Source: Philodulcilactobacillus myokonensis (GTDB lineage Bacteria > Bacillota > Bacilli > Lactobacillales > Lactobacillaceae). From it: DNA of 64,000 bases. Positions 35,940 to 46,486 of this stretch are shown here, piece by piece. Below the pieces are notes generated by a model. It had not been told where the DNA came from, did no database searches, and saw only the letters and a list, made by a program, of their open reading frames with translations. Every line of letters starts with the position of its first letter. Within the stretch, counting starts at the first letter, position 1. The translations under genes were made by a program, and so were the position numbers. The stretch spans positions 124,001 to 188,000 of the forward strand of contig NZ_BRPL01000004.1 of NCBI RefSeq assembly GCF_027923585.1. Direction: 5' to 3'.

Positions 35940-37434
35940 GATTCATCTTCCCTTCATAAAACTTCATCGTTCTAGAAATGGCAAACGTAATAATGAAGTA
36001 AATAATCATAATGACCGCAATCGGTGCAATTCCCTGGTAGGTATCAGCTTGAACAGCTCTCATTTGATACATTAATTCACCCACACCAATGATGGATGCT
36101 AACGAACTATTTTTAATTAATGAAATAAATTCATTTCCTAAGGCTGGCCAGATGTTTTTAATGGCTTGTGGTAAAACAATGTATCTCATCGTTTGTGATT
36201 GTGATAAACCAAGTGACAATGATGCCTCGCTTTGACCTACGTTAATAGAGGTAATGCCACTTCTGATAATTTCAGCAACGTAAGCACCCGAATTAATTGA
36301 AATCGCGACAATTCCAGAAGTTAATGCCGGAACGTTAACAACTGCGCCTAATCCAAAATAGACAAACATGATTTGAACCATCAATGGCGTGCCACGAATG
36401 AATTCGATGTAAACAACGGCAATTGCGTGTAATAACCAGTTATGACTTAATCTCATCAGTGCAAAGATAATTCCTAAAACAATCCCGAAACAAACTGAAA
36501 TGAGTGAAATCATAATCGTGTATTCAGTTCCTTTAAGAAAGTAATCCTTATAAGACCACATTGAATTAGCAACCGATTGATTTTTATTATTCGTCATGTG
36601 TTTAATAGCTTGCGGAACAAATTGATCGGTATATTCATGTTTAGCCTGAACCTGTTGAATTGTCTTATTGGCAGATGCAACTAATGATTTAGCACCCTTG
36701 GAAAAAGCGGCATTATTGTCGGAACTAGCACCACTGCTGGCACTAAAGCCAGCTGGAATTTGCATAATGCCACTATTATGTTCAACGTATGCTTTAGCAA
36801 CCGATGCATCCATTGGAACGGCAGATACTTTGCCAGTCTTTAAAGCTAAGACTAAATCATCAACACTTTCCATTCCTTTCAGGTTAACGTTTTTAATTTG
36901 ACTCTTAGCTAAATCGTATTGAACGGAACCAACTTGACCACCAACGGATTGGCCGCTTAAATCATGGTAGGATTTAATTTTGTTTTTGTCTTTTTTATTA
37001 ATAACTAAATCAGTGCCAGATGTATAGTAACTATTGGTAAAATCAACACTCTTTGCTCTCTGAGGGGTTTTATTCAAACCGGCAATAATCATATCAATTT
37101 TACCGGTTCTTAAAGCAACCATTAATGAATCAAATGACATTGATTTAACCTTTAATTTAACTCCCATATCATGAGCAATCTTTTGACCTAGTAAAATATC
37201 GGCACCGTAAACCTGTGAACTTCCATTATTCTTACCGATAAATTCATATGGCGGATAATCGGGAGCGGTTCCCATGACAAGTGTACCCTTCTTTTTAACA
37301 TTCTTTAGATAATTATCATGAGTCGGCTGTGCTTTAGCATTTGCGGATGGATTAACCATCCCTAATAATCCGCTCAAAGCAAGCATAACTGTTGCTATTA
37401 ATAATAAAATTTTTTTGATTTTTGGATTAATCAT
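35923..37434 (-). CDS. Fused amino acid binding protein/permease
   Basis: 503 aa. Signal-type N-terminus, then one SBP_bac_3 domain ([20 protein letters not shown], residues about 50-275) with the Arg/Asp ligand site region [13 protein letters not shown], then an HisM-type permease with five helices and the EAA loop ([22 protein letters not shown], split here at SQ). Fusions of this kind occur in GlnP-type importers. It is 7 nt after argH in the T-box(Arg) transcript. Confidence 0.92.
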   Translation of the reverse strand: MINPKIKKILLLIATVMLALSGLLGMVNPSANAKAQPTHDNYLKNVKKKGTLVMGTAPDYPPYEFIGKNNGSSQVYGADILLGQKIAHDMGVKLKVKSMSFDSLMVALRTGKIDMIIAGLNKTPQRAKSVDFTNSYYTSGTDLVINKKDKNKIKSYHDLSGQSVGGQVGSVQYDLAKSQIKNVNLKGMESVDDLVLALKTGKVSAVPMDASVAKAYVEHNSGIMQIPAGFSASSGASSDNNAAFSKGAKSLVASANKTIQQVQAKHEYTDQFVPQAIKHMTNNKNQSVANSMWSYKDYFLKGTEYTIMISLISVCFGIVLGIIFALMRLSHNWLLHAIAVVYIEFIRGTPLMVQIMFVYFGLGAVVNVPALTSGIVAISINSGAYVAEIIRSGITSINVGQSEASLSLGLSQSQTMRYIVLPQAIKNIWPALGNEFISLIKNSSLASIIGVGELMYQMRAVQADTYQGIAPIAVIMIIYFIITFAISRTMKFYEGKMNHGTNN

Positions 37435-37441
37435 TGAATCA

Positions 37442-38821
37442 TCATTCCTTTAACTGTTTTTTAGCATTTTTTATCTGCATTGCAACCTGATCAAAACCAG
37501 TACCACCAAGTGAATGACGTCTTTCAACCGCCACTTCGGATTTCAAAACATGGTAGGCATCATCATCAATTAAATTAGAAGCTTGTTTTAATTCATCTAA
37601 ACCCATGTCTTGTAGGAAACGGTGTTCTTTAATGCCTTTAGCAACTAATTGCCCGACCGTTTCATGGGCTTGTCTAAACGGCATGCCCTTGCTTGCTAAG
37701 TAATCAGCCAATTCGGTTGCATTGGAATAATCCTTTTCAGTCGTTTCCTTCATTCGCTGCTTATGAACTTTAACCGTTGAAAGCATTCCCGATAAAATTT
37801 TTAAAATCGGAATAATATTATGAACGGTGTCAAAAACGCCTTCCTTGTCTTCCTGTAAGTCCTTGTTATAAGCCAGTGGCAATGATTTCATTGTTGATAG
37901 TAATCCCATTAAATGGCCATACATTCGACCAGTTTTACCACGAACCAATTCAGCCATATCAGGATTCTTTTTCTGTGGCATAATCGAACTACCAGTGGTG
38001 TATTGATCACTTAATTCAATGTAGTTAAATTCATAACTCTCCCACATACTAATTTCTTCACATAATCTTGATAAATGCATCATCAAAATGGAAGCATTGC
38101 TTAAAAATTCAAGTGCAAAGTCACGATCGGAAACGGCATCAAGTGAATTCGCATATACTTGTTTGAAACCAAGTTCCCTTGCCGTAAATTTTGGATCCGT
38201 TTTAAAAGTGGTCCCAGCTAAAGCAGCTGCTCCCAACGGTGAAATATCAGTGTGTTTCATATTGAATTGGAATCTTTCCTTATCACGCTGAAGCATCTGA
38301 TAGTAAGCCATTAAGTAGTGTCCGTATGAAATTGGCTGAGCATGCTGCAAGTGGGTATAACCAGGCATAATCGTATGAACATTTTTTTCAGCTAATTTAA
38401 CAAATACCTTTTGTAAGCCGGTAATTAAATCGATGGTTTTAGGTAAACGATGCTTTAAATAAAGGTGAAAATCAACGGCGACTTGATCATTTCTTGATCT
38501 AGCCGTGTGTAATTTCCCAGCAACCGGACCAATTTTCTTAGTTAAAAGTTCTTCAATATTCATATGAATATCTTCATAGTGATAATCAAATTTCACCTTT
38601 CCATTTTGAATATCTTTTTGAAGACTTTCTAACCCTTGAATAATCTTTTTACAATCGGCAGCTGGCAAGATCTTGGTATGCTGAAGCATTTTCACATGGG
38701 CAAGGGATCCTTCAATATCTTCGTTTGCTAGCTCCTGGTCAAAATAAATGGAAGCACCAAACCGATCGAATAAATCATTGGTCGTTCCTTGAAACCGACC
38801 GCCCCATAATTTACTGTTCAT
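37442..38821 (-). CDS. argH: Argininosuccinate lyase
   Basis: Splits argininosuccinate to arginine and fumarate. 459 aa, full length. It begins [20 protein letters not shown], has [11 protein letters not shown] (about 110), [15 protein letters not shown] and the superfamily signature [13 protein letters not shown] (about 279). Its start overlaps the end of argG by 11 nt, implying coupled translation. Confidence 0.97.
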   Translation of the reverse strand: MNSKLWGGRFQGTTNDLFDRFGASIYFDQELANEDIEGSLAHVKMLQHTKILPAADCKKIIQGLESLQKDIQNGKVKFDYHYEDIHMNIEELLTKKIGPVAGKLHTARSRNDQVAVDFHLYLKHRLPKTIDLITGLQKVFVKLAEKNVHTIMPGYTHLQHAQPISYGHYLMAYYQMLQRDKERFQFNMKHTDISPLGAAALAGTTFKTDPKFTARELGFKQVYANSLDAVSDRDFALEFLSNASILMMHLSRLCEEISMWESYEFNYIELSDQYTTGSSIMPQKKNPDMAELVRGKTGRMYGHLMGLLSTMKSLPLAYNKDLQEDKEGVFDTVHNIIPILKILSGMLSTVKVHKQRMKETTEKDYSNATELADYLASKGMPFRQAHETVGQLVAKGIKEHRFLQDMGLDELKQASNLIDDDAYHVLKSEVAVERRHSLGGTGFDQVAMQIKNAKKQLKE

Positions 38822-40115
38822 GATGCTTTGATCCTTTCTTATTTTTAACTAAAACCTTTGATTTTTGTTTCTGATTAACAATTGATTTAACAAATGCTTT
38901 TTGCTGGTTCTTGATTTTAACTTGGGAAGCGACTTGGGTTGGTAATCCCCATAGTTTTATAAAACCAAGTGAAGCATTTTGATCAAATGAATCGGCGGAA
39001 GTATAAGTAGCTAAGTCCTTGTTATAAAGCGATTCATCAGATTGACTCCCCATAATGAAGATGTTGCCTTTAAACAATTTCAATTTAACGTCACCACTAA
39101 CAACTGATTGGGTTGATTTAATAAATAACTTTAAGGAGGTCATTAATGGTGAGAACCAAAGGGCGTTATAGATCATATTGGTCATCTTATGTTCAATCAA
39201 TGGTTTAAAGTGGGCAACATCCCGTTCTAAAGTTAAATTTTCCATTGCATGGTGAGCTTTAATCAATGTCATTGCAGCTGGTGATTCATAAATTTCTCTT
39301 GACTTAATTCCGACCAACCGGTTTTCAACGTGATCAATTCTACCGATGCCATGTTTGCCAGCTAAGTGATTCAATTTACCAATCAAATCAGCAAATTTCA
39401 TCGGATGGCCATCCAATGCAACTGGTTTTCCTTTTTCAAAGGTAACCTTAACCATTGCCGGTTCATCAGGTGTTTTTTCAATGGGATTGGTAATTCCAAA
39501 CGCATCTTCTGGTGCTGGATGCCATGGATCTTCTAGAACTCCACATTCATTCGCTCTTCCCCAGATATTAGCATCAATTGAATATGGTGAATCCAAATCA
39601 ACTGGGATTGGAATGTTATGTTTTTTAGCAAATTCAATTTCTTCTTCCCGGTTCCAGTGCCATTCTCTAACGGGACTGATAACTTTTAAATTTGGATCCA
39701 AGGAATGAATGGCAACGTCAAAACGAACTTGATCATTCCCCTTTCCAGTACAACCATGGCAGATGCCCATAGCATTTTCTTGGTGGGCAATTTCAACTAG
39801 CTTTTGACTCATCAATGGCCGTGATAATGCTGAACTTAATGGGTATGAATCCTCGTATAAAGCATTTGCATCTAAAGCGTATAAAAGAAAATCATCAGCA
39901 AATTCATCTAAAGCATCAATCACAAATGCTTTTTTAGCACCAACTTTTAGTGCTTTTTCCTTAATGGCATTCAAATCTTTATTTTCTCCATAATCTTCAC
40001 CAACGTTAATACAGCAAGCAATTACGTCGTATCCCTTTTCAATTAACCATGCAATTGAAACTGATGTATCTAAACCACCTGAATATGCTAAAACAACCTT
40101 TTTATTTTCTGACAT
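38811..40115 (-). CDS. argG: Argininosuccinate synthase
   Basis: Joins citrulline and aspartate using ATP. Begins [19 protein letters not shown] (PP-loop, about residues 6-24); also [15 protein letters not shown] and [15 protein letters not shown]. 434 aa, about 30 longer than usual, because of a basic tail ([20 protein letters not shown]) that overlaps argH. No other arg biosynthetic gene is nearby, so citrulline must come from outside or from arginine deiminase products. Confidence 0.97.
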   Translation of the reverse strand: MSENKKVVLAYSGGLDTSVSIAWLIEKGYDVIACCINVGEDYGENKDLNAIKEKALKVGAKKAFVIDALDEFADDFLLYALDANALYEDSYPLSSALSRPLMSQKLVEIAHQENAMGICHGCTGKGNDQVRFDVAIHSLDPNLKVISPVREWHWNREEEIEFAKKHNIPIPVDLDSPYSIDANIWGRANECGVLEDPWHPAPEDAFGITNPIEKTPDEPAMVKVTFEKGKPVALDGHPMKFADLIGKLNHLAGKHGIGRIDHVENRLVGIKSREIYESPAAMTLIKAHHAMENLTLERDVAHFKPLIEHKMTNMIYNALWFSPLMTSLKLFIKSTQSVVSGDVKLKLFKGNIFIMGSQSDESLYNKDLATYTSADSFDQNASLGFIKLWGLPTQVASQVKIKNQQKAFVKSIVNQKQKSKVLVKNKKGSKHHEQ

Positions 40116-40148
40116 TAAAATTCACTCCTTATCAATAATTTATCTAAC

Positions 40149-40400
40149 AAAAAAGCCCACTTGGAAAAATTCCAAGAGGGCGAATGTAATTCACTGTGCC
40201 ACCTCAATTTCCAATTGACTCACATCAATTGGCTTAAGAAGTTATTAACTTCAGCGATAACGGGCTAGCGATGATTCCTAATTCATTTCGGAATCGAACT
40301 CCCAGGCACGATTTAATGATTATCATCCCAAGGTCTCATCAATCCTAAGGTTTCTGTTATGAATTACCATTAAAATTCCTGTTCATTGTTCTTCTAAATT
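40149..40400 (-). promoter_or_regulatory. T-box riboswitch 1 (Arg), argG-proximal
   Basis: Minus strand: stem I ending AAAT-CGU-GCC-UGGGAG with specifier CGU (Arg) at 40308-40310, T-box core TTGAGGTGGCACAGTG (40192-40203 covers GGTGGCACAGTG) and terminator GCCCTCTTGG/CCAAGTGGGC plus T6 (40149-40181). UGGC predicts tRNA with G73. It lies just before argG. Confidence 0.93.
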
Positions 40401-40423
40401 TTGATTTAATTTTAAAGGGAAAC

Positions 40424-40675
40424 AAAAAATCCCCTTGAGCAAAATGCTCAAGAGGACGATTTAATCGCGGTGCCACCTCAATTTCTAGTTGATTCACATC
40501 AACTAGCTCAAGAAGTTAAATAACTTCAGTGGTAACGCAACCAGCGGTTTTTCTACTTTGTTTTCGAGAAACGATTCACAGACACGATCTAATGAACATT
40601 ATACTTAGTCCCATTTCCCTAAGCTTCCTTCTAATAATGTTTCATTAAAATTTCTGCTCAACATCTTTATTTCTT
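40424..40675 (-). promoter_or_regulatory. T-box riboswitch 2 (Arg), promoter-proximal
   Basis: Minus strand: specifier CGU at 40584-40586 in AGAU-CGU-GUC-UGUGAA, T-box core GAGGTGGCACCGCG (40466-40477) and its own terminator TCCTCTTGAGCA/TGCTCAAGGGGA with T6 (40424-40456). Closely resembles T-box 1, so a tandem duplication. Both must read through for argG expression. Confidence 0.93.
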
Positions 40676-40687
40676 TAATTGTTAAAT

Positions 40688-40716
40688 ATAATAATCCCAT
40701 TAATTATAAAAGTCAA
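40688..40716 (-). promoter_or_regulatory. Promoter of the arg operon
   Basis: Minus-strand TTGACT (40711-40716), 17-nt spacer, TATTAT (40688-40693), just upstream of the two T-boxes. Confidence 0.8.
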
Positions 40717-40832
40717 CAGTGATTTATTATTTTTCTTTAATTATTATATTAATTATATTATTTTAATAGTCATTTGTGATATATTAATAGTGGTGATAAT
40801 AATATGGAATTGTTTCAAAGGAGATGTTAAGC

Positions 40833-41039
40833 ATGGGGTTTCTTTATGCTTTTAACTTTATTTTATTTTTTGCCGGGGTCATAGGTACTGTTGTAACATT
40901 TATTAATCTAGTCTATAGATTAGTCAAGCATGAACACAATTACACTAGAAGAATCCTATTATTGATCTTCTTTATTATTATCACCATCATTTCCATTAAT
41001 ATTGATGGATCATTTATTCACTTTCTCCTCCATCCGTAA
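40833..41039 (+). CDS. Small membrane protein, 68 aa
   Basis: Not recognised. Two hydrophobic helices (FILFFAGVIGTVVTFINLVY and ILLLIFFIIITIISI) around a basic loop KHEHNYTRR. ATG 40833 is preferred: AAAGGAG (40817-40823) touches the earlier ATG at 40824. Alone between the arg promoter and the pst operon. Confidence 0.6.
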   Translation: MGFLYAFNFILFFAGVIGTVVTFINLVYRLVKHEHNYTRRILLLIFFIIITIISINIDGSFIHFLLHP

Positions 41040-41063
41040 ATGATCCGTCTTAGTCACTACTTT

Positions 41064-41132
41064 AAAATCCACCAATTAAATCCTAATACTCTTCATAATT
41101 AGTATTTTGATTTAACTGATGGATTTTATTTT
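41064..41132. terminator. Long interrupted hairpin
   Basis: AAAATCCA...TGGATTTT outer arms with inner TTAAATC/GATTTAA and AATACT/AGTATT stems, then TTATTTTAT. Probably terminates the small membrane protein gene. Confidence 0.7.
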
Positions 41133-41185
41133 ATCTTTATTATCATTTATATGATTTTTACGTTAATTTAATTAAAAATTTAAAA

Positions 41186-41224
41186 TTTACAAAAAATTTA
41201 CAATTAATAAATATTAACTTTACA
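41186..41224 (+). promoter_or_regulatory. PhoP-type boxes upstream of pstS
   Basis: TTTACA at 41186, 41197 and 41219: steps of 11 and 22 bp, with a weaker TAAATA at 41208 filling the gap, so four phased repeats. This is the direct-repeat pattern bound by Gram-positive PhoP/PhoB proteins. A likely -10 (TACACT, 41234-41239) follows. The transcript then has a leader of about 100 nt. Confidence 0.82.
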
Positions 41225-41339
41225 TTCGTCTGATACACTTGCAGCGTAGATTGATGGAAGGAGGCCATCCGAATGGGCTAGACGTTCATTTGTTACGATC
41301 TTAATTATTGGTTCATTATTTCTAGGAGGTTTGTCAAAA

Positions 41340-42248
41340 ATGAAATTCAAAAAATTGTTAACTGTTATTTCCGTTGTAAGTGTTGCCGGTGCAGTCTTAG
41401 CCGGTTGTGGATCATCAGGTTCAAATTCTAGTTCATCTTCATCAGGTTCAACTTCAGGATCAAATACAACTGTTAATGCGGTTGGATCCACTGCTCTTCA
41501 ACCCTTAGTTGAACAAGCTTCCAGCAATTATCAAAAGTCACATAGCGGAACCAGTATTAACGTTCAAGGTGGCGGATCAGGAACTGGTTTAAGTCAAGTT
41601 CAAGAAGGTGCAGTTAGCATTGGTAACTCTGATATCTTCGCTGAACAAATGAAAGGTATCAATGGTTCAAAGTTATTAGACCATCAAGTTGCCGTTGTTG
41701 GGATGGCACCCGTTGTTAATAGCAATGCTGGTGTTAAGAATTTATCAATGAAACAACTTCAAAATATCTTTACTGGTAAAACTACTAACTGGAAACAAGT
41801 TGGTGGTAAGAATGAAAAGATTACCGTTGTCAACCGTGCCCAAGGTAGTGGAACTAGAGCTACATTTGAAAATTCAGTTCTTAATGGTAAATCAGCAGTT
41901 AAATCACAAGAACAAGATTCAAATGGTACGGTTCAAAAAATTGTTTCGAGCACTCCTGGTTCAGTTAGTTACTTGGCCTTCTCCTTCATTAACGGCGTTA
42001 AAGATTTAACCCCACTTTCAATTAACAACGTTGCTCCTACTGATAGCAACGTTGAAACTAACAAATGGAAGATCTGGTCTTATGAACACATGTATACAAG
42101 CAAGAAACCTTCTAAGACAGCTACCCAATTCATTAACTACATTAAATCTAGTTCAGTTCAAAACTCATTAGTTAAGAAATTGGGCTATATCAACATTCAT
42201 AACATGAAAGTTCAAAAGAATGCCAATGGTTCCGTATCAAATAAATAA
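41340..42248 (+). CDS. pstS: Phosphate ABC transporter binding lipoprotein
   Basis: Captures phosphate outside the cell. Signal peptide with lipobox LAGC (Cys23), a serine/glycine linker, then the PBP fold with phosphate loops AVGSTALQPLVE, GGGSGTGLSQV, IGNSDIF and RAQGSGTRATFE. The start is ATG 41340, 10 nt after TAGGAGG; the TTG at 41331 is too close. First gene of the pst operon. Confidence 0.95.
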   Translation: MKFKKLLTVISVVSVAGAVLAGCGSSGSNSSSSSSGSTSGSNTTVNAVGSTALQPLVEQASSNYQKSHSGTSINVQGGGSGTGLSQVQEGAVSIGNSDIFAEQMKGINGSKLLDHQVAVVGMAPVVNSNAGVKNLSMKQLQNIFTGKTTNWKQVGGKNEKITVVNRAQGSGTRATFENSVLNGKSAVKSQEQDSNGTVQKIVSSTPGSVSYLAFSFINGVKDLTPLSINNVAPTDSNVETNKWKIWSYEHMYTSKKPSKTATQFINYIKSSSVQNSLVKKLGYINIHNMKVQKNANGSVSNK

Positions 42249-42325
42249 TTGGAACTAAATAGAATGAAAGAAATTGAAATAAGTATCCACTTATTTCAAT
42301 TTCTTTATGCAGGAGATGATTTTAA

Positions 42326-43264
42326 TTGGATGATATTAAAAGAAAGCTTTTAAAACCTTCCAAAGAAACCCATCAGGAAAGTATTGGTCGAACAATTTGT
42401 TACATTTGCACAACGTTAATTGTATTAATGGTCATTTTAATCTTATATTTCATCATTGCACGTGGCCTTGCAACATTTACAGTTAACCATGTTAACTTAT
42501 GGGACTTCCTATCCAAATCAAATTGGGCACCCACTCAAGTTGACGCCCATGGAAAACCAGAAATCGGTGCATTACCAATGATTGTCACATCATTCAGTGT
42601 CACAATTTTAGCCGCCTTAGTCGCAACACCATTTGCAATTGCCGCAGCTATTTTCATGGTTGTCCTCGCCCCTAAACGTGGTAAAAAAATATTACAGACA
42701 GTCGTTGAATTACTTGTTGGTATTCCATCAGTTGTTTATGGTTTCATTGGATTAATGGTTGTCGTTCCAATCATCAGACATATTTGGGGCGGAACTGGAT
42801 TCGGAATTCTTAGTGGAACGTTAGTCCTCTTCGTGATGATTTTACCAACCATTACTTCATTAACGGTTGATAGCCTAGAAGCCGTTCCTAGATATTTATT
42901 GGATGCATCATTGTCATTAGGTGCAACGTCATGGCAAACCATTTATAAAGTCATGTTAAGGTCAGCAACTCCAGGAATTTTGACCGCTATCATTTTTGGA
43001 ATGGCCAGAGCATTCGGTGAAGCATTAGCCGTTCAAATGGTAATTGGTAACGCAGCCATCATGCCAAAGAACTTGCTAACTCCATCGGCAACTTTAACAA
43101 GTCAACTAACAACTGAAATTGGGAATACCATTTCGGGGACCCTTCCAAATAATGCACTTTGGTCATTAGGTTTAATCCTATTATTAATGTCATTGGTATT
43201 TAACATTGCAGTTAAACTAATTGGAAAAAAGGGGATGATAAACAATGAATCCAAGAATCGCTAA
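42326..43264 (+). CDS. pstC: Phosphate ABC transporter permease PstC
   Basis: 312-aa inner-membrane subunit with six helices; an extended N-terminus, a periplasmic-side domain after helix 1, and the EAA loop LDASLSLGATSWQTIYKVMLRSATPG (split at LGAT). TTG start after AGGAGATGA. It overlaps pstA by 20 nt. Confidence 0.95.
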   Translation: MDDIKRKLLKPSKETHQESIGRTICYICTTLIVLMVILILYFIIARGLATFTVNHVNLWDFLSKSNWAPTQVDAHGKPEIGALPMIVTSFSVTILAALVATPFAIAAAIFMVVLAPKRGKKILQTVVELLVGIPSVVYGFIGLMVVVPIIRHIWGGTGFGILSGTLVLFVMILPTITSLTVDSLEAVPRYLLDASLSLGATSWQTIYKVMLRSATPGILTAIIFGMARAFGEALAVQMVIGNAAIMPKNLLTPSATLTSQLTTEIGNTISGTLPNNALWSLGLILLLMSLVFNIAVKLIGKKGMINNESKNR

Positions 43265-44132
43265 TAAAATTGCCCATGGCGTTATCTATACTTTGGTTGC
43301 CATTGTTATTATTATTCTAATCTTCTTAATTAGTTATATTTTAGTCAATGGCTTACCTTATGTTACCCCTCACTTTCTAAGCGCTCCGTCACAAGTAATG
43401 AATGCGGGCGGTGGAATTCGTGATCAACTATTTAATTCAATCTATCTATTAATTTTAACGCTCATCATTTCATTTCCAATTGCATTAGGAGCCGGAATCT
43501 ATTTATCAGAATATGGCAGTGGTAAAATTTCAGGTCTAATCAGAACAACCATTGAAGTCTTAAGTTCATTACCTTCAATTATTGTTGGCTTATTCGTTTA
43601 CCTCCTCTTCGTAATTAGATTTCACATTGGTTTCTCAATCCTATCCGGTGCAGTTGCATTAACATTTTTCAACCTTCCAATCTTGACTAGAAACATCGAA
43701 GATTCATTTCAAAGTGTCCCTAATTTACAAAGAGAAGCTGGAATTTCACTAGGATTATCACATTGGAAAACAATTACTGGTGTCATCTTCCCAGAAGCAA
43801 TTCCCGGAATCATTACTGGAATTATCCTGAGTAGTGGCCGTGTCTTTGGTGAAGCTGCCGCTTTGATTTATACTTCTGGACAAAGTGCTCCCGTGGTTAA
43901 CTATGCTGATTGGAATCCATTTGATGCTGCCAGTTTTCTAAATCCAATGCGACCCGCTGAAACGCTTGCCGTTCATATTTGGAAGTTAAATACCGAAGGA
44001 TTAGTACCCGATGCTAAACAAATTTCAAGTGGTTCATCCGCCATTTTGATTTTAGTTATCTTAATCTTTAACATTAGTGCTCATTTTCTTGGTAACTATC
44101 TATATAGACACATCACTTCTTCCAGCAAATAG
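43245..44132 (+). CDS. pstA: Phosphate ABC transporter permease PstA
   Basis: 295-aa partner of PstC with six helices; family blocks SEYGSGKISGLIRTTIEVLSSLPS (read as two parts) and LQREAGISLGLSHWKTI in the EAA loop, GRVFGEAAALIYTSG after it. Translation is coupled to pstC by overlap. Confidence 0.95.
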   Translation: MNPRIANKIAHGVIYTLVAIVIIILIFLISYILVNGLPYVTPHFLSAPSQVMNAGGGIRDQLFNSIYLLILTLIISFPIALGAGIYLSEYGSGKISGLIRTTIEVLSSLPSIIVGLFVYLLFVIRFHIGFSILSGAVALTFFNLPILTRNIEDSFQSVPNLQREAGISLGLSHWKTITGVIFPEAIPGIITGIILSSGRVFGEAAALIYTSGQSAPVVNYADWNPFDAASFLNPMRPAETLAVHIWKLNTEGLVPDAKQISSGSSAILILVILIFNISAHFLGNYLYRHITSSSK

Positions 44133-44152
44133 TTTTAGAAAGGATCAATAGT

Positions 44153-44947
44153 ATGAAAAAGTATGATCTAAACGATACTTACATTGCCTCATTTGACAAT
44201 GAAAAAGCAATCACAACTAAAAATATTCAAGTGTTTTATGGTAAGGACCAAGCTTTCTTTAACGGCAGCTTAGCATTTCCCCGCTATAAAATCACCGCCT
44301 TAATTGGTGCATCAGGGTCCGGGAAATCAACTTTCTTAAGATGCTTGAATCGGATGAATGATGACGTTGCAACCGTTAAAGGTGACATTATGTACCGTGG
44401 TTTAAATATTAATTCTAAAAAAATCAACGTCTATGAATTAAGAAAACACATTGGAATGGTATTTCAACGGCCAAATCCGTTTGCTAAATCAATTAATAAC
44501 AACATTACTTTTTCACTCAAAGCCCATGGAATGAAGAATAAAAAACAATTGCGACAACGGGTTGAAAAGAGCTTAAAAGATGCGGCTCTATGGGATGAAG
44601 TCCATGGCGAATTAAACCAGAGTGCTTTGGCGCTATCTGGTGGTCAAAAGCAAAGATTATGTATTGCTAGAGCAATCGCTATGCAGCCGGATATTTTATT
44701 ACTTGATGAACCAGCCAGTGCATTAGATCCGGTTTCAACCGCTGAAGTTGAATCCACCCTTAAAGAATTAAAGAAGAAATATACAATCATCATTGTCACC
44801 CATAACATGCAGCAAGCATCCAGAATTAGTGATTACACCGCCTTCTTTTATATGGGGCATGTTCTAGAGTATAATACCACCAAGAATCTTTTCACTAATC
44901 CACATGTCAAAGCGACTGAAGATTATATTTCCGGTAATTTTGGATAG
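44153..44947 (+). CDS. pstB: Phosphate ABC transporter ATPase PstB, copy 1
   Basis: 264 aa. Walker [10 protein letters not shown], PstB-specific [22 protein letters not shown], signature [18 protein letters not shown], Walker [34 protein letters not shown]. The N-terminus is about 20 residues longer than copy 2. Two PstB paralogues in series are usual for lactobacilli. Confidence 0.95.
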   Translation: MKKYDLNDTYIASFDNEKAITTKNIQVFYGKDQAFFNGSLAFPRYKITALIGASGSGKSTFLRCLNRMNDDVATVKGDIMYRGLNINSKKINVYELRKHIGMVFQRPNPFAKSINNNITFSLKAHGMKNKKQLRQRVEKSLKDAALWDEVHGELNQSALALSGGQKQRLCIARAIAMQPDILLLDEPASALDPVSTAEVESTLKELKKKYTIIIVTHNMQQASRISDYTAFFYMGHVLEYNTTKNLFTNPHVKATEDYISGNFG

Positions 44948-44958
44948 GAGTAGTTGAT

Positions 44959-45717
44959 ATGAATCAAGATATCATTATCAGTAAGAATGTTAGATTATAC
45001 TATGGACAAAAAGAAGCCCTCCATGGAATTAATCTTAATTTTATTAAAAATAAAATTACGGCATTAATTGGTCCTTCCGGATGCGGCAAATCAACCTATT
45101 TAAGATGCTTAGATCGGATGAATGACTTAATTCCAGAAGCTAAAATGACGGGGACCATTAAAATCAATAACCATGATATCTACGCTCCAAGGGTCAATGT
45201 GGCGGATTTAAGACGAGAAGTCGGCATGGTATCACAACAGCCGAACCCCTTTCCATTCTCTGTTTTTGACAACGTTGCCTACGGACTTAGATTAGAAGGG
45301 ATTAAAAATAAAAAGAAATTGGCACCAATTGTCGAAAGTAGTCTGAAGCAAGCTGCTATCTGGGATGAAGTCAAAGACCATTTAAACGATAATGCCCTCT
45401 CGTTTTCAGGTGGTCAACAGCAAAGGATCTGCATTGCAAGAACCCTTGCAATCAAACCGAAAATCATCTTATTAGATGAACCAACCAGTGCTTTAGACCC
45501 TATTTCTAGCTTTCAGGTTGAAAATACATTACTATCAATTAAAAAGGACTATACGATCATTATCGTTACCCATAATATGCAACAGGCATCCCGGATTTCA
45601 GACCGCACTGCCTTTTTTTTGAATGGTAAACTAATTGAATTTGATGACACCAAAAGGATGTTTTTAAATCCCAAAAATGAAAAAACAAACGATTATTTGA
45701 ATGGTAAATTTGGTTAG
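44959..45717 (+). CDS. pstB: Phosphate ABC transporter ATPase PstB, copy 2
   Basis: 252 aa. Walker [93 protein letters not shown]. It follows copy 1 by 11 nt. The pair may form a heterodimer or be used at different phosphate levels. Confidence 0.95.
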   Translation: MNQDIIISKNVRLYYGQKEALHGINLNFIKNKITALIGPSGCGKSTYLRCLDRMNDLIPEAKMTGTIKINNHDIYAPRVNVADLRREVGMVSQQPNPFPFSVFDNVAYGLRLEGIKNKKKLAPIVESSLKQAAIWDEVKDHLNDNALSFSGGQQQRICIARTLAIKPKIILLDEPTSALDPISSFQVENTLLSIKKDYTIIIVTHNMQQASRISDRTAFFLNGKLIEFDDTKRMFLNPKNEKTNDYLNGKFG

Positions 45718-45728
45718 GAGGATATAAC

Positions 45729-46472
45729 ATGCACGATTCATTTTTAGAAGCACTTAATCACTTACAAGGCAGTTTTATGAGCATGGGAATCAACGTTAGT
45801 GAACAAATTTACCAGGCCATTGAATCTTTTAAAAACAAGGATGATAAGCTTGCTGAGCAAGTCATTAAACACGATGAAAATATTAACAGTGATGAAATTA
45901 ATTTAGAAAAAGAAGCTCTAAATTTAATTGCTCTGCAACAACCAGTGGCCAATGATTTCAGATCAATCATCAGCTTCTTAAAAGCTAGTTCTGATTTGGA
46001 ACGGATTGGTGATCATGCCGCCACCATTTCTAAAGAAACCATCAGAATGAAAAAAGATAACATTGGCGAATTCAAGGACGTTAATAAAATCATTTCTAAA
46101 ATGGAAGTCAAATTAAGGAGCATGTTAGAAGCTACCCTTGACGCATTTTTAAGGGGTGATGAATCTTCAGCCAGATTAACTGCTCAAGATGATATTTTAA
46201 TTGATAAACAATTTGTAATTGCTAGAAATATCGTTACCAATGAAATTAAACAGAATACTAAACAAATTCCATTGGTCGGCAGTTATTTATATACGATTCG
46301 ATTATTAGAACGAATCGGCGATCATATCGTAAATCTTGATGAACAAGTGGTTTACAGTCATTCAGGTAAAATTATTGAATTGAATCCGGGCAAACTTAAA
46401 CCAGATCTAATTAGGAAAGAACTTCAAGCAGAAAGTGGAAGTGGCAAAAGTAAATCCAAGCAGAATAAATAA
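45729..46472 (+). CDS. phoU: Phosphate uptake regulator PhoU
   Basis: 247 aa (usual about 220) with the two PhoU three-helix repeats; metal-cluster motifs ASSDLERIGDHAATIS (about 97) and IRLLERIGDHIVNLDEQ (about 195) are intact. A Ser/Lys tail (ESGSGKSKSKQNK) is extra. PhoU damps the Pho response and Pst uptake when phosphate is plentiful. It is followed by an orphan response regulator. Confidence 0.95.
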   Translation: MHDSFLEALNHLQGSFMSMGINVSEQIYQAIESFKNKDDKLAEQVIKHDENINSDEINLEKEALNLIALQQPVANDFRSIISFLKASSDLERIGDHAATISKETIRMKKDNIGEFKDVNKIISKMEVKLRSMLEATLDAFLRGDESSARLTAQDDILIDKQFVIARNIVTNEIKQNTKQIPLVGSYLYTIRLLERIGDHIVNLDEQVVYSHSGKIIELNPGKLKPDLIRKELQAESGSGKSKSKQNK

Positions 46473-46486
46473 CGGGATGACAATGC

